Of a stretch of DNA of 64,000 nt, positions 36,275 through 46,268 are shown one piece after another. This DNA is from Candidatus Raymondbacteria bacterium RIFOXYA2_FULL_49_16 (GTDB taxonomy: Bacteria; Fibrobacterota; OXYB2-FULL-49-7; XYB2-FULL-49-35). Position numbers and translations under genes: made by a program. The stretch lies in assembly GCA_001789205.1 (NCBI GenBank), contig MFYT01000109.1:1-64000 (forward strand), in the 5' to 3' direction. A model generated the notes under the pieces. It had not been told where the DNA came from. It saw only the letters and a program-made list of their open reading frames with translations, and made no database searches. Within the stretch, counting starts at the first letter, position 1, and every line of letters begins with the position of its first letter.

Positions 36275-37267
36275 TTATGGAACTTCGACCGCGTCGAAGA
36301 CCCGTTTGATGATTTCGTCAGCGCTCATTTCCTCGGCCTCCGCCTCGTAGGTGAGAATGATGCGGTGGCGAAGGATGTCGAAACCCACGGATTTTACGTC
36401 CTCCGGGGTGACAAAGCCGCGTCTCTTGACAAAAGCGTGCGCCTTCGCGGCCATGGTGAGGTATATGGAAGCGCGCGGCGATGCGCCGTATTCAATAAGG
36501 CCTTTCACCTCTTTGACACCCGCTCCCGCGGGATCGCGCGTGGCAAAAACAAGGCTAACAATGTATTGCTTAATCTTTTCATCGATATAAACGGTTTCAA
36601 CCAGTTTTCGCGCTTCGAGTATCTCCTTGGGACCGATTATTTTGCCCACGTTAAAATTGGTCTCCACAGCCATACGGTTGATTATTTGAAGTTCTTCCTC
36701 ACGCGATGGATAATCGACAAAGAGCTTCAGCATAAAACGGTCGATCTGCGCCTCGGGTAGAGGATAGGTTCCCTCCTGTTCAATGGGATTCTGCGTTGCA
36801 AGAACAAGGAAGGGTTCGTCGAGCCGGTAGGTCGCATCGCCTATGGTGACCTGATGCTCCTGCATGACCTCGAGCAGGGCGCTCTGTACCTTTGATGGCG
36901 CGCGGTTTATTTCATCGGCAAGGATGATATTGCTGAAAATGGGGCCTTTGCGCGGTACAAAATCACCCTGTTTCTGGTTGTAAATCATAGTGCCGATAAG
37001 GTCGGCGGGCAGCAAGTCGGGAGTAAACTGGATGCGCTTGAAACCAGTATCAAGGACCTTTGCAAGGGTGTTCACCGTCATGGTCTTTGCCAGACCCGGC
37101 ACGCCCTCGAGTAAAACATGCCCGCGTGTAAGCAAACCGATAAGCAGCCGCTCGACCATATAGCGCTGCCCTACAATGACTTTGCCCATTTCAGCATAAA
37201 TGAGATCTACAAAAGCGCTCGCCTCTTTGATTTTCTCGTTGATCTCCATGATGTTCTTCTCCATCAC
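36275..37267 (-). CDS. MoxR-family AAA+ ATPase
   Basis: The 330-residue ATPase has Walker A GVPGLAKT, the Walker B ILADEINRAPSKVQSALLEVMQE block, sensor 1 LATQNPIEQEGTYPLPEAQ and the arginine-finger region QIDRFMLK. These define MoxR, which acts as a chaperone-like ATPase with DUF58/VWA partners. The next ATGs (MEKN, MEIN) are also possible starts. It overlaps the dsbD stop by 4 bases and precedes the TPR gene, so the three probably act together in envelope protein maturation or stress (inference from family context). Confidence 0.93.
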   Translation of the reverse strand: MMEKNIMEINEKIKEASAFVDLIYAEMGKVIVGQRYMVERLLIGLLTRGHVLLEGVPGLAKTMTVNTLAKVLDTGFKRIQFTPDLLPADLIGTMIYNQKQGDFVPRKGPIFSNIILADEINRAPSKVQSALLEVMQEHQVTIGDATYRLDEPFLVLATQNPIEQEGTYPLPEAQIDRFMLKLFVDYPSREEELQIINRMAVETNFNVGKIIGPKEILEARKLVETVYIDEKIKQYIVSLVFATRDPAGAGVKEVKGLIEYGASPRASIYLTMAAKAHAFVKRRGFVTPEDVKSVGFDILRHRIILTYEAEAEEMSADEIIKRVFDAVEVP

Positions 37268-38934
37268 CTGCCTCCTGATAAGCTGTTTAGCAGCTCGATA
37301 AACCGGTCGCGGGGAATAAATTCCGTGACCCTGTTGGTCTCCAAGCCTTGACTGTTAAAAAATAATATGGTAGGCACCCCTACCACAGCATATTTCTTTA
37401 TATAGCTGTTTGCCGCGCCGTCAGCTGCATTGGTAACATCCACTGAGAAAAACACATAGGGAGAGAGCGCTGCCTGTACAGTGGAATCGGTGAGTACCTG
37501 TTCCTCGAACTTACGGCAGGGCGCGCACCAGTCGGCCCTGAAATCTATTACAAACGGTTTGCCCTGTTCTGTAAGCTCCTGCAGCCGTTCACCCGTGGGA
37601 AGACCATAGGTACGGTGCGCGGACACATGACCGACATGCGGCGGTGCGATAAGAATTGTGCTGTAAAAATACACAAATATCATAATAAGTGCAGCGCCAA
37701 ACAATCTTTGGAAACGCCTGAATCGTAAAAAACGTTCGCCCGCTGATTTTTCCACGAATCCAAGATATACGGCTGCTGCAAGAAGCAGGATTCCGGCACA
37801 TACGGTAACCACGACTGCTGGCGCAACAGGTTTCAGATAGTACAAGGCCATGCCAAGAAGGAGAAAACCAAAAAACTTTTTTACCCAGACCATCCAGCCG
37901 CCTGACCCCGGGAGGCTTTTTATAGATCCGGAGAAAAGCGCGAGAACAAAGTAGGGAGCGCCAAGACCTGTTGCCAGAGTGAAAAAATAGAGAAAACCCA
38001 AAAATGGATCTTTCTTCTCAGCCACATGAATGAGCAGTCCCGCGGTTACCGGTCCCACACAGGGCGCTGCGATAACACCTACGACAAGGCCCATTATCAA
38101 GGCTCCTGCATATCCCTGTTTTCCAATCCCGAACCGCATAAGAAATAAGGGGGCACGCAACTCGTACAACCCGAACATAGAAAAGGAAAGAAGGAAAAAG
38201 ATACCCGCAACACCCCAGATAACGGTAGGGTGCTGCAGTGCTGAACCCATGATTTTTCCCGACAAGGCTGCCGCCGTACCCAATGCTGAATAGGTAAGGG
38301 CAATACCCAGTACATAGAGGGCCGCGAGCAGAGAGATGGCCCGTTTTTTTCCCTCAGCCTGGGTGCTGAAAAAACTGATGGTTATAGGAATGACCGGATA
38401 CACGCAGGGTGTGAGATTAAGTGCAATTCCCCCGATAAACAGGAAGAAAAGTACATAGAGCATGCCATGCCCGCTGAACCAATCGTCCGTAGAGGACGCA
38501 GCAGGTTTCGGCACTGGCAAAGACACCTCTTCGATTGCCGGCGGCAAGCATTGCATGCTGTCGCACGCCTGATAGCGCAGCATGGCAGTGAGCGTATCGC
38601 CATGCCCCGGCAATAGAAGCACTTTGGCCCCAAAGGTCACGGTACCGTCGTAGAGTAGGTCGGTAAAACCGAAAAAAGTCTTTTCCTCGCCTTTTGGATA
38701 ATCGACAGACAACACCCGAACAAACGCGCTTTCTGCGAATGTCAGGACAGTAGGTATCAGAAATGCCTGTCTGAGGGAATGGGCATAGGTATGCCATCCA
38801 GGTTCGACCTTGGCCTGAAAGAGCGCGGTAACAGTATCACCAGTACGCAAACCGCCCTGGACAGCTGTAAACGTGAGTACTTCTGAACCCTGCGAACAGG
38901 TAAAAATAACCAAGGCAAACAGCAATTTTTTCAT
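37264..38934 (-). CDS. dsbD: Thiol:disulfide interchange protein DsbD
   Basis: All three DsbD domains are present in 556 residues. After the signal peptide, an N-terminal DsbD-alpha domain carries the Cys pair of YQACDSMQC. The eight-helix transmembrane domain has the redox Cys in TPCVYP and APCVGP. The C-terminal thioredoxin domain has DWCAPC. DsbD moves electrons from cytoplasmic thioredoxin to periplasmic disulfide isomerases and cytochrome maturation. trxB is encoded elsewhere in this window. It heads the seven-gene run to thiE. The leader is only about ten bases and lacks a Shine-Dalgarno; the promoter overlaps the T-run of the terminator upstream. Confidence 0.94.
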   Translation of the reverse strand: MKKLLFALVIFTCSQGSEVLTFTAVQGGLRTGDTVTALFQAKVEPGWHTYAHSLRQAFLIPTVLTFAESAFVRVLSVDYPKGEEKTFFGFTDLLYDGTVTFGAKVLLLPGHGDTLTAMLRYQACDSMQCLPPAIEEVSLPVPKPAASSTDDWFSGHGMLYVLFFLFIGGIALNLTPCVYPVIPITISFFSTQAEGKKRAISLLAALYVLGIALTYSALGTAAALSGKIMGSALQHPTVIWGVAGIFFLLSFSMFGLYELRAPLFLMRFGIGKQGYAGALIMGLVVGVIAAPCVGPVTAGLLIHVAEKKDPFLGFLYFFTLATGLGAPYFVLALFSGSIKSLPGSGGWMVWVKKFFGFLLLGMALYYLKPVAPAVVVTVCAGILLLAAAVYLGFVEKSAGERFLRFRRFQRLFGAALIMIFVYFYSTILIAPPHVGHVSAHRTYGLPTGERLQELTEQGKPFVIDFRADWCAPCRKFEEQVLTDSTVQAALSPYVFFSVDVTNAADGAANSYIKKYAVVGVPTILFFNSQGLETNRVTEFIPRDRFIELLNSLSGGR

Positions 38935-38951
38935 CGGGAAAAATATATTAA

Positions 38952-38981
38952 ATTATAGCATCATCTGAAAACATCTGTAAA
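38952..38981 (-). promoter_or_regulatory. Sigma70-like promoter of the dsbD run
   Basis: On the minus strand TTTACA (38976-38981) and TATAAT (38952-38957) are separated by 18 bases. The -35 box overlaps the T-run of the terminator of the preceding lipoprotein gene. Confidence 0.65.
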
Positions 38982-39013
38982 AAAAAACCGGTCTCTCTCC
39001 TAAGAAAGACCGG
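38979..39013 (-). terminator. Intrinsic terminator of the Ig-like lipoprotein gene
   Basis: On the minus strand CCGGTCT (39013-39007) pairs with AGACCGG (38994-38988). Further T/A and T/G pairing reaches into the short loop, and a run of nine T follows (38987-38979). Confidence 0.85.
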
Positions 39014-39043
39014 CGTACCATTTCCTGCCTCCGCGCACGAATG

Positions 39044-39916
39044 TTACATACCTGGATAGGTAGCAGAGACTAAACGACAATAGGCCAAACCGCTCGTTTG
39101 CGCCGAGATGACCGCCAGGCGGACAAACCCCTGGGAAGGCGCCAGAAAATATTCCTTTATATTGGCCTGGAGTGTTGCCGAATTCGACATGACAATCTTA
39201 ACGCAATTCCGGTATGAAACGCTGTTGAACGTGGTATCTCCGATGAAAACCACTGAAGCGTTGGTCTGGCTGACAATCTCCGGGACATAATGAGAACGAA
39301 AGACCGTATCAGATAACGTAACGACCCCAACGCCTGATTCATCTTTTGAATAAAAAAGTCCGGTTACTGTATCTTTTCCCAATACAATTGTATCAGCAAC
39401 ACTGTCGATTTTGTTATCAAAGATAAACCGGTAAAACTGGTATCTAAACGACTTCCAGTTTGAATCAACTACAATTGATGTCTGGCGTCCGAGAAAGTCG
39501 AAAACCCAGTTACTGGCCGAATCAACAGGCAGATAATTTGTTTTGTAATAAATATTGAGCGAACGGGTGGCCTGATTACCATCATTGTCTTTCGCCTTTA
39601 CGGTAATCACATTAGCACCGGAAACCAGACCGATCGTTCTTTCCCAGGTGCCATCACTTGCGTGAATATCGGCGGGAAAAGAATTGCCGTCGAGAACAAG
39701 TGTGACACCCTCAAGACCGCTTCCAATGTCAGAGGCTGTGCCGTTAAGGGCGATAGTGTCCACATAAACCGTATCAGAAACATTGTTCATGTCAACGGTA
39801 AGAGTAGGATTAGTCACATCCTGCTCTTCTTCATCTTTCGCGGGATTTACCGTGCATGCAGAAAAAATAAACGCCATACTTACCAGCACAGAAATTACGA
39901 TTCTTCCCTTTTTCAT
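39044..39916 (-). CDS. Lipoprotein with an Ig-like domain
   Basis: The 290-residue protein has a lipoprotein signal (SMAFIFSAC, Cys21) and a strong ribosome site (AAAGGAGGG). Residues ~35-125 form a bacterial Ig-like domain of the type that carries DIGSGLEGVTLVLDG and VITVKAKDNDGNQATRSL. The remaining ~165 residues (SNWVFDFLGRQTS onward) are beta-rich with no recognised family; similar stretches occur in FCB lipoproteins of unknown role. A promoter-like TTGTCT ... TATTTT with 17-base spacing lies in the AT-rich upstream gap, and an intrinsic terminator follows the gene, so it is a single-gene unit. Confidence 0.85.
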   Translation of the reverse strand: MKKGRIVISVLVSMAFIFSACTVNPAKDEEEQDVTNPTLTVDMNNVSDTVYVDTIALNGTASDIGSGLEGVTLVLDGNSFPADIHASDGTWERTIGLVSGANVITVKAKDNDGNQATRSLNIYYKTNYLPVDSASNWVFDFLGRQTSIVVDSNWKSFRYQFYRFIFDNKIDSVADTIVLGKDTVTGLFYSKDESGVGVVTLSDTVFRSHYVPEIVSQTNASVVFIGDTTFNSVSYRNCVKIVMSNSATLQANIKEYFLAPSQGFVRLAVISAQTSGLAYCRLVSATYPGM

Positions 39917-40024
39917 ATTTTTTCCCTCCTTTAACTAATTTTCAAAATTTCCATTTTATATCAAAATAATTAAATAAATAAATTCAGACAAGTATTTGTT
40001 TAGGAGAGAGTTAAATAAAAACTA

Positions 40025-40053
40025 TTGACATTCAATTTAAATAATTGTAGATA
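40025..40053 (+). promoter_or_regulatory. Strong sigma70-like promoter of the small Cys-rich gene
   Basis: A perfect TTGACA (40025-40030), a 17-base spacer and TAGATA (40048-40053) precede the ATG at 40096 by about 42 bases. Confidence 0.68.
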
Positions 40054-40095
40054 TACTATTAAGAGACTACTACATATTGTACCTGGGAGGGTCGT

Positions 40096-40314
40096 ATGGT
40101 TTGGGAAAAGACTGATTGTTATTCGTGCGCACAACTGGCAGGCTGTCCGGATAAAACCCGTTTTTACCTCAATTACTGCGGCAGCCAGAGAGCGGCAATG
40201 AAGGACAAACTCTTCCAAGCCCGCGAGGAGTGTCTGGCCCGGCGCGGGGTCCACTATATGCGGATCAGGATCAATTATTCTCAATCGAACAGGGATATGC
40301 TGGTCCCGGCCTAG
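40096..40314 (+). CDS. Small cysteine-rich protein of unknown function (72 aa)
   Basis: GGGAGGG lies six bases before the ATG and a strong promoter is upstream, so this short gene is probably real. The protein contains CYSCAQLAGC and, 16 residues later, YCGS: a CxxC plus two further Cys near the N-terminus, then a basic helical part (KDKLFQAREECLARRG). This could bind zinc or an iron-sulfur cluster, but I recognise no family. It is convergent with the dGTPase gene (5 bases between stops). Confidence 0.62.
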   Translation: MVWEKTDCYSCAQLAGCPDKTRFYLNYCGSQRAAMKDKLFQAREECLARRGVHYMRIRINYSQSNRDMLVPA

Positions 40315-40319
40315 GCACG

Positions 40320-41468
40320 CTACACCATGGCCCTTGGCATGAATAATTCGTTATAGCTTCTCAAGGCAAAAGCATCGGTCATGCCGGCAATATAATCAGT
40401 GACCATTTCGTAATCTTCGGCATTTTTATAATTCAGGTTTTTAATAAAATCAAAAAATATCCTGAGCGTAGGGGCCATGGTGACAAGTTTTTCCTTTTCC
40501 GCCTTTTCCCTGCCGCCATGAGTCCGGATAAGGATGTCGATACATTCGTTAAACAGGCTCGCGATAATGTTCGCAATTTTGTCGCCGTAGTTCTGGGTAT
40601 TGTAAATGGTCGTGTAATTATAATCGCGCAATTCTTTCATAAGAGCATACGCATTTGCCGAAAGCCGGATCGCATCGGCTCCCCTGTTCTGCAGAATAAT
40701 ATCTTCGACCATTTTACCTATGATTTTTCCGTTTGAATCGCCCAGTCCCTCTCTGATACTGGAAGGAATGTCGTCCCGTTTGATAAGCCTCGCTTCAATG
40801 GCGTCCTCAAGGTCCCGACCCAGATATGCGACTTTGTCGACCATGCGCACCAGGCAGCCTTCGAGTGTTGCCGGATATCCGCCGCGGTCCTTGATACTAT
40901 TCAAGCGGGTCAGGTCTTTTGAGCGGTCGGGTAAAATCTCGCGCTCAAACTTTTCCCCGCAATGCGAGATAATGCCATCGCGTACTTCGTAGGTCAGATT
41001 GAGGCCATTGCCATAATTGGTGAGATAATCGACAACGCGAAGGCCATGGACCTCGTGCATGAACGAGGCTTTTTTATTATATGATTTAAGGATCCTGTTG
41101 AGCGCGTGTTCGCCCGCATGGCCAAACGGGGCATGGCCCAAATCATGGGCCTTGGCAATTGCTGAAATAAGGTCGAGATTAAGACCCAGGCACTGACCAA
41201 TGACCATGGCAATGGACGACACGTGCAGCACATGCTCCATGCGTGTGCATATATGGTCGTTGTTGGGCGACATGAAAACCTGGGTTTTATGCTTGAGACG
41301 CCTGAAAGGCGGTGAATGAATGATCCTGTTTTCGTCCCTGGCAAAATCGAGTCTGAAAGGGTCGTGCTCCATGCGGCGCACCCGTCCCCTGCTCTGGTCG
41401 CTGCGCATGGCAAAAGGACTCAGCCGTTCCTCGGCCTTCAGGAGAATGGTACGGAATTCCTTAAGCAT
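40320..41468 (-). CDS. dgt: dGTPase-like deoxynucleoside triphosphate triphosphohydrolase
   Basis: The protein of 382 residues (start taken at MLKEFRTILLKAEERL) has the family opening (ARDENRIIHSPPFRRLKHKTQVF) and the HD metal site: the His of RMEHVLHVS, AKAHDLGHAPFGHAGE, and a later Asp in the VRMVDKVAYLGRDLED helix. Enzymes of this type hydrolyse dNTP to the deoxynucleoside and triphosphate and control dNTP pools. TATTTT lies six bases before the ATG with TTGATT 18 bases further up and no Shine-Dalgarno, so the mRNA is predicted to be leaderless. It diverges from recF over 60 bases. Confidence 0.9.
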   Translation of the reverse strand: MLKEFRTILLKAEERLSPFAMRSDQSRGRVRRMEHDPFRLDFARDENRIIHSPPFRRLKHKTQVFMSPNNDHICTRMEHVLHVSSIAMVIGQCLGLNLDLISAIAKAHDLGHAPFGHAGEHALNRILKSYNKKASFMHEVHGLRVVDYLTNYGNGLNLTYEVRDGIISHCGEKFEREILPDRSKDLTRLNSIKDRGGYPATLEGCLVRMVDKVAYLGRDLEDAIEARLIKRDDIPSSIREGLGDSNGKIIGKMVEDIILQNRGADAIRLSANAYALMKELRDYNYTTIYNTQNYGDKIANIIASLFNECIDILIRTHGGREKAEKEKLVTMAPTLRIFFDFIKNLNYKNAEDYEMVTDYIAGMTDAFALRSYNELFMPRAMV

Positions 41469-41474
41469 GGGATT

Positions 41475-41504
41475 AAAATAGCCAAATTTTATTGATATAA
41501 TCAA
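41475..41504 (-). promoter_or_regulatory. Predicted leaderless-type promoter of the dGTPase gene
   Basis: On the minus strand TTGATT (41499-41504), 18 bases, TATTTT (41475-41480), then six bases to the ATG at 41468. Transcription would begin at or next to the start codon. Confidence 0.6.
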
Positions 41505-41528
41505 CATGAGAAAAAGTTATTTTTATCC

Positions 41529-42623
41529 ATGGGCATGGCATATTTCACCGGTATTAATCTTGACGCGTTCCGCAACTTCACAAGAACGGCCGCGTCCTTC
41601 CATCCTGGGTGCAATGTCTTTTGCGGGAAAAACGGCGCGGGAAAAACCAATCTCCTCGAAGCGCTCTATTTCCTTTCCCTGGGCAAATCGCAAAGACACT
41701 CACCTCTGAAAGATCTGGTCATGCATTCCAAGACGCAGTTTTCCATCAAGGCGGAGTATTTCGCCTCGGGTGCCGCTCATGAGGCGGCCGCAACCTGTTC
41801 TGAAACAGAACGCTCGTTTTTTCTCGACAAAAACCGGCTGCCATCAGCGGCAGACCTTGTAGGGGTGCTTCCGGTAGTCAGTTTTGCCTCAGAAGACCTG
41901 CTGCTTGCCGCAGGCTTGCCGGCTGAGCGGCGGCGCTTTATGAATATCCTTTTATCCCAGTCTGATAAAATTTATTTTTTATGTATCCGACAATATAACA
42001 AGACGTTACAACAGAGAAACGCGTATTTGAAAAACAACGGATCAAATGCTCGATACCTGGCTGTTTTAAGGGACCTTTTAGTCGAACTGGGCGGGGAAAT
42101 CCGGTTTAAGCAGCAGGGGCTCATTGAAAATCTCATTCCGCAGGCGCGTGCGGCGCTGACGCGCATCAGCGGCGGTGAAAAACTTGACATAGAACATTCC
42201 GCCGCCGCCTTGGCCACAGCCGGAGAGCATCGGAAACGGATGGCGGAAGAATCGCTTCAATGTCAAGCCCGTGAAACCGCGCTGAAAAAAAGTCTGTTCG
42301 GTCCGCACCGGGACGACCTGCGCATTAGCATCAATGGCCGCGACGTGCGGCGTTTCGCTTCAGCCGGACAGATACGTTCGGTGTCGCTCGCTCTCAAGCT
42401 TGCCGGTGTCCGGTATCTCAGGGAAAAACAGGACAGCGGCGGCATTCTTCTGCTCGACGACATTTTCTCGGAACTCGACGATGAGCGAAGCGAACGGTTG
42501 CTCGAATGCGCCCTGCCTGAAAACCAAGTCTTTCTAGCGCTGCCAAAATGTCCCGCCTTTGCCCTTCCGCAAGACAGGGCCGAATTCAATATAGCAGCGG
42601 GCGCCATAAGGCCGCTTGTATGA
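41529..42623 (+). CDS. recF: DNA replication and repair protein RecF
   Basis: The 364-residue SMC-like ATPase has Walker A GKNGAGKTNLLEALYFLSLGKS at about residue 33, the FGPHRDDL block, the signature stretch FASAGQIRSVSLALKLA and Walker B ILLLDDIFSELDD. RecF loads RecA at gapped DNA with RecO and RecR. It is followed by a DUF721 gene (ATGA overlap) and gyrB, the common recF-gyrB arrangement, but dnaA and dnaN do not precede it; a divergent dGTPase gene does. No Shine-Dalgarno is seen before either ATG (41529, 41535). Confidence 0.94.
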   Translation: MGMAYFTGINLDAFRNFTRTAASFHPGCNVFCGKNGAGKTNLLEALYFLSLGKSQRHSPLKDLVMHSKTQFSIKAEYFASGAAHEAAATCSETERSFFLDKNRLPSAADLVGVLPVVSFASEDLLLAAGLPAERRRFMNILLSQSDKIYFLCIRQYNKTLQQRNAYLKNNGSNARYLAVLRDLLVELGGEIRFKQQGLIENLIPQARAALTRISGGEKLDIEHSAAALATAGEHRKRMAEESLQCQARETALKKSLFGPHRDDLRISINGRDVRRFASAGQIRSVSLALKLAGVRYLREKQDSGGILLLDDIFSELDDERSERLLECALPENQVFLALPKCPAFALPQDRAEFNIAAGAIRPLV

Positions 42624-42934
42624 AAATGACGCGGCCCAGGCGCAGGACAGCCGAACCGGTGCAGATAAAGGAGATTGTCGCTGACCTGCTCAGGGAAGCG
42701 GGATACGAGAACGCGGTCAAAGAACAGCAGGTGCTGACTGCCTGGAGCGAGATCGCGGGAGCCGAGATAGCGAAAAATTCACAACCAACGGAGATACGGA
42801 ACATGGTCTGTTTCATCAAGGTGAAAAATAGTGTCTGGCGGACCCAGCTTTCATTTTTCAGGGAGAGTCTGGTGGACAAAATCAACGCATATGCGGGGAA
42901 GAAAATCGTAACAAGCATCCATTTCAGCGCCTAG
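42620..42934 (+). CDS. DUF721 (DciA-like) protein
   Basis: I start it at ATG 42620, which overlaps the recF stop as ATGA, giving 104 residues. After a basic N-terminus (MKMTRPRRR), the DUF721 domain shows VLTAWSEIAGAEIAKNSQP, FIKVKNSVWRTQLSFF and the KKIV.SI end. DUF721 proteins are found between recF and gyrB in many bacteria and are related to DciA, which loads the replicative helicase where DnaC is absent. The location is the usual one for the family. The role as helicase loader is inferred. Confidence 0.87.
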   Translation: MKMTRPRRRTAEPVQIKEIVADLLREAGYENAVKEQQVLTAWSEIAGAEIAKNSQPTEIRNMVCFIKVKNSVWRTQLSFFRESLVDKINAYAGKKIVTSIHFSA

Positions 42935-42944
42935 CGCTGACTAA

Positions 42945-44897
<1,953 letters not shown>

Positions 44898-46268
44898 TCA
44901 GCGAAGCCGGCAATTTTCGATATACGAGGAACGCTGCACATCGATGGAAAGGTCAAACGCGTTGTTCTGCACAATGCTGCGAACATACCCTTGTCCACTG
45001 CCCAGGTTCCGATCAACAACACAGGCGCCTTCCGCGAGTTTTTTGCCGGTAGCGCTGTCGCGGCACGAAAAGGCAAGATAGATCCCGTTATACGCCCGCG
45101 AAACCGCCCCTGCAAACCGGTAGGTTCCCGACGCCCCTGTCCACGAGAGACCAGCATTGTCCCCTGAAAACAGGACAGAATCGCCTGCAACGCCATCACG
45201 GTACAACAAGGCATGTACGAATGTATTCCCCGCTGTTCCCGATGGTACGGTAATGGACAATGTGTCGCCAGTCGAATCAATGGCCACTGTTCGTGAATAT
45301 GCAAACGCGCGGGGGGCGATTCCTTCGACCCTGCCGTTGGACGAGAAAACATAGGTAAATGTCGTGTCGGTCAAAAATTCACCCCGCATCAGCGTATCCC
45401 CATCCTCAACCACTGAATAGCGGCTGCCAATCCATGTCTTGATGCTCGCATATCCCGCATACTGGTACAGACGCCGCACTGTGTCCATGACGGCAACGCC
45501 GGCGTTGTCACGCGAAAAATGGTAATATTCAGATATCTTCGTAAGGTATTCCTTCATACGCTCATCGTCGCTGCCAAGTCCCAGGGCCACAGCGCCCGCA
45601 CGGTTGAGATAATAAATTTTGTTCACCGACCCTGTATCGGGAAGCGTGTTTTCCTTGCTCCACATGCTCTGATTGTCGACCGCCGCAACAACCACGACGC
45701 TGTCGAACGCGCTTTCAACAGGATAATAGTAATACAGGTATTTAAACGCCTTGTAATACTCTGCATAAAACGAATGGGGCACGCTGAAATATCCATAGTG
45801 ATATATTTCAACGTGCGAGAGCGCGTCAAACTCCCTGAACGGCGCAGGATCGGCCGCCATGACAGTATAGGGTGAATCGTATGCGGCGACGACTTCAATG
45901 GTGTCGTAATAGGTTTCGAGATTGGCATGGCGGTTCCAGTACCAGGGATATAAGATGCCATACGAAACAGTATCGGCAATAAAAAAACTGCTCGTATCGT
46001 CAGGATTCCCAAAGTCAATAGCCTGGATAAACTGCAGGGTGAAGAAAGGCTGTACGATCGCTGAATCTGCGGCCGCCGTGTCCCTGCCCATGCATGCGGC
46101 AAACGCGCCAATGGCGCCGGACGAGGCAAAGCGGGCAAGGGCGACAGAAACCGAATCAATCTCAGGATTGGCGGAGGGTTTGACCGGTTGGTTCTGCGAA
46201 CATGAGCATATCAGCAGCGCTCCCACGGCCGTAAAAAAGCCCCGTTTGATTAGTCCTTGTAGTTCCAT
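44898..46268 (-). CDS. Lipoprotein of unknown function (456 aa)
   Basis: A lipoprotein signal (FFTAVGALLICSC) is followed by a linker and two parts. One is an Asp/Tyr-rich middle part (~80-290). The other is a beta-rich C-terminal part, ~330-450, with FSGDNAGLSWTGASG and SCRDSATGKKLAEG. I recognise no family. The gene overlaps the end of the foldase gene upstream by 19 bases, so it is the last member of that run and may be a client or partner of the PpiC/SurA-like proteins. The stop touches the gyrB stop on the other strand. Confidence 0.8.
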   Translation of the reverse strand: MELQGLIKRGFFTAVGALLICSCSQNQPVKPSANPEIDSVSVALARFASSGAIGAFAACMGRDTAAADSAIVQPFFTLQFIQAIDFGNPDDTSSFFIADTVSYGILYPWYWNRHANLETYYDTIEVVAAYDSPYTVMAADPAPFREFDALSHVEIYHYGYFSVPHSFYAEYYKAFKYLYYYYPVESAFDSVVVVAAVDNQSMWSKENTLPDTGSVNKIYYLNRAGAVALGLGSDDERMKEYLTKISEYYHFSRDNAGVAVMDTVRRLYQYAGYASIKTWIGSRYSVVEDGDTLMRGEFLTDTTFTYVFSSNGRVEGIAPRAFAYSRTVAIDSTGDTLSITVPSGTAGNTFVHALLYRDGVAGDSVLFSGDNAGLSWTGASGTYRFAGAVSRAYNGIYLAFSCRDSATGKKLAEGACVVDRNLGSGQGYVRSIVQNNAFDLSIDVQRSSYIENCRLR

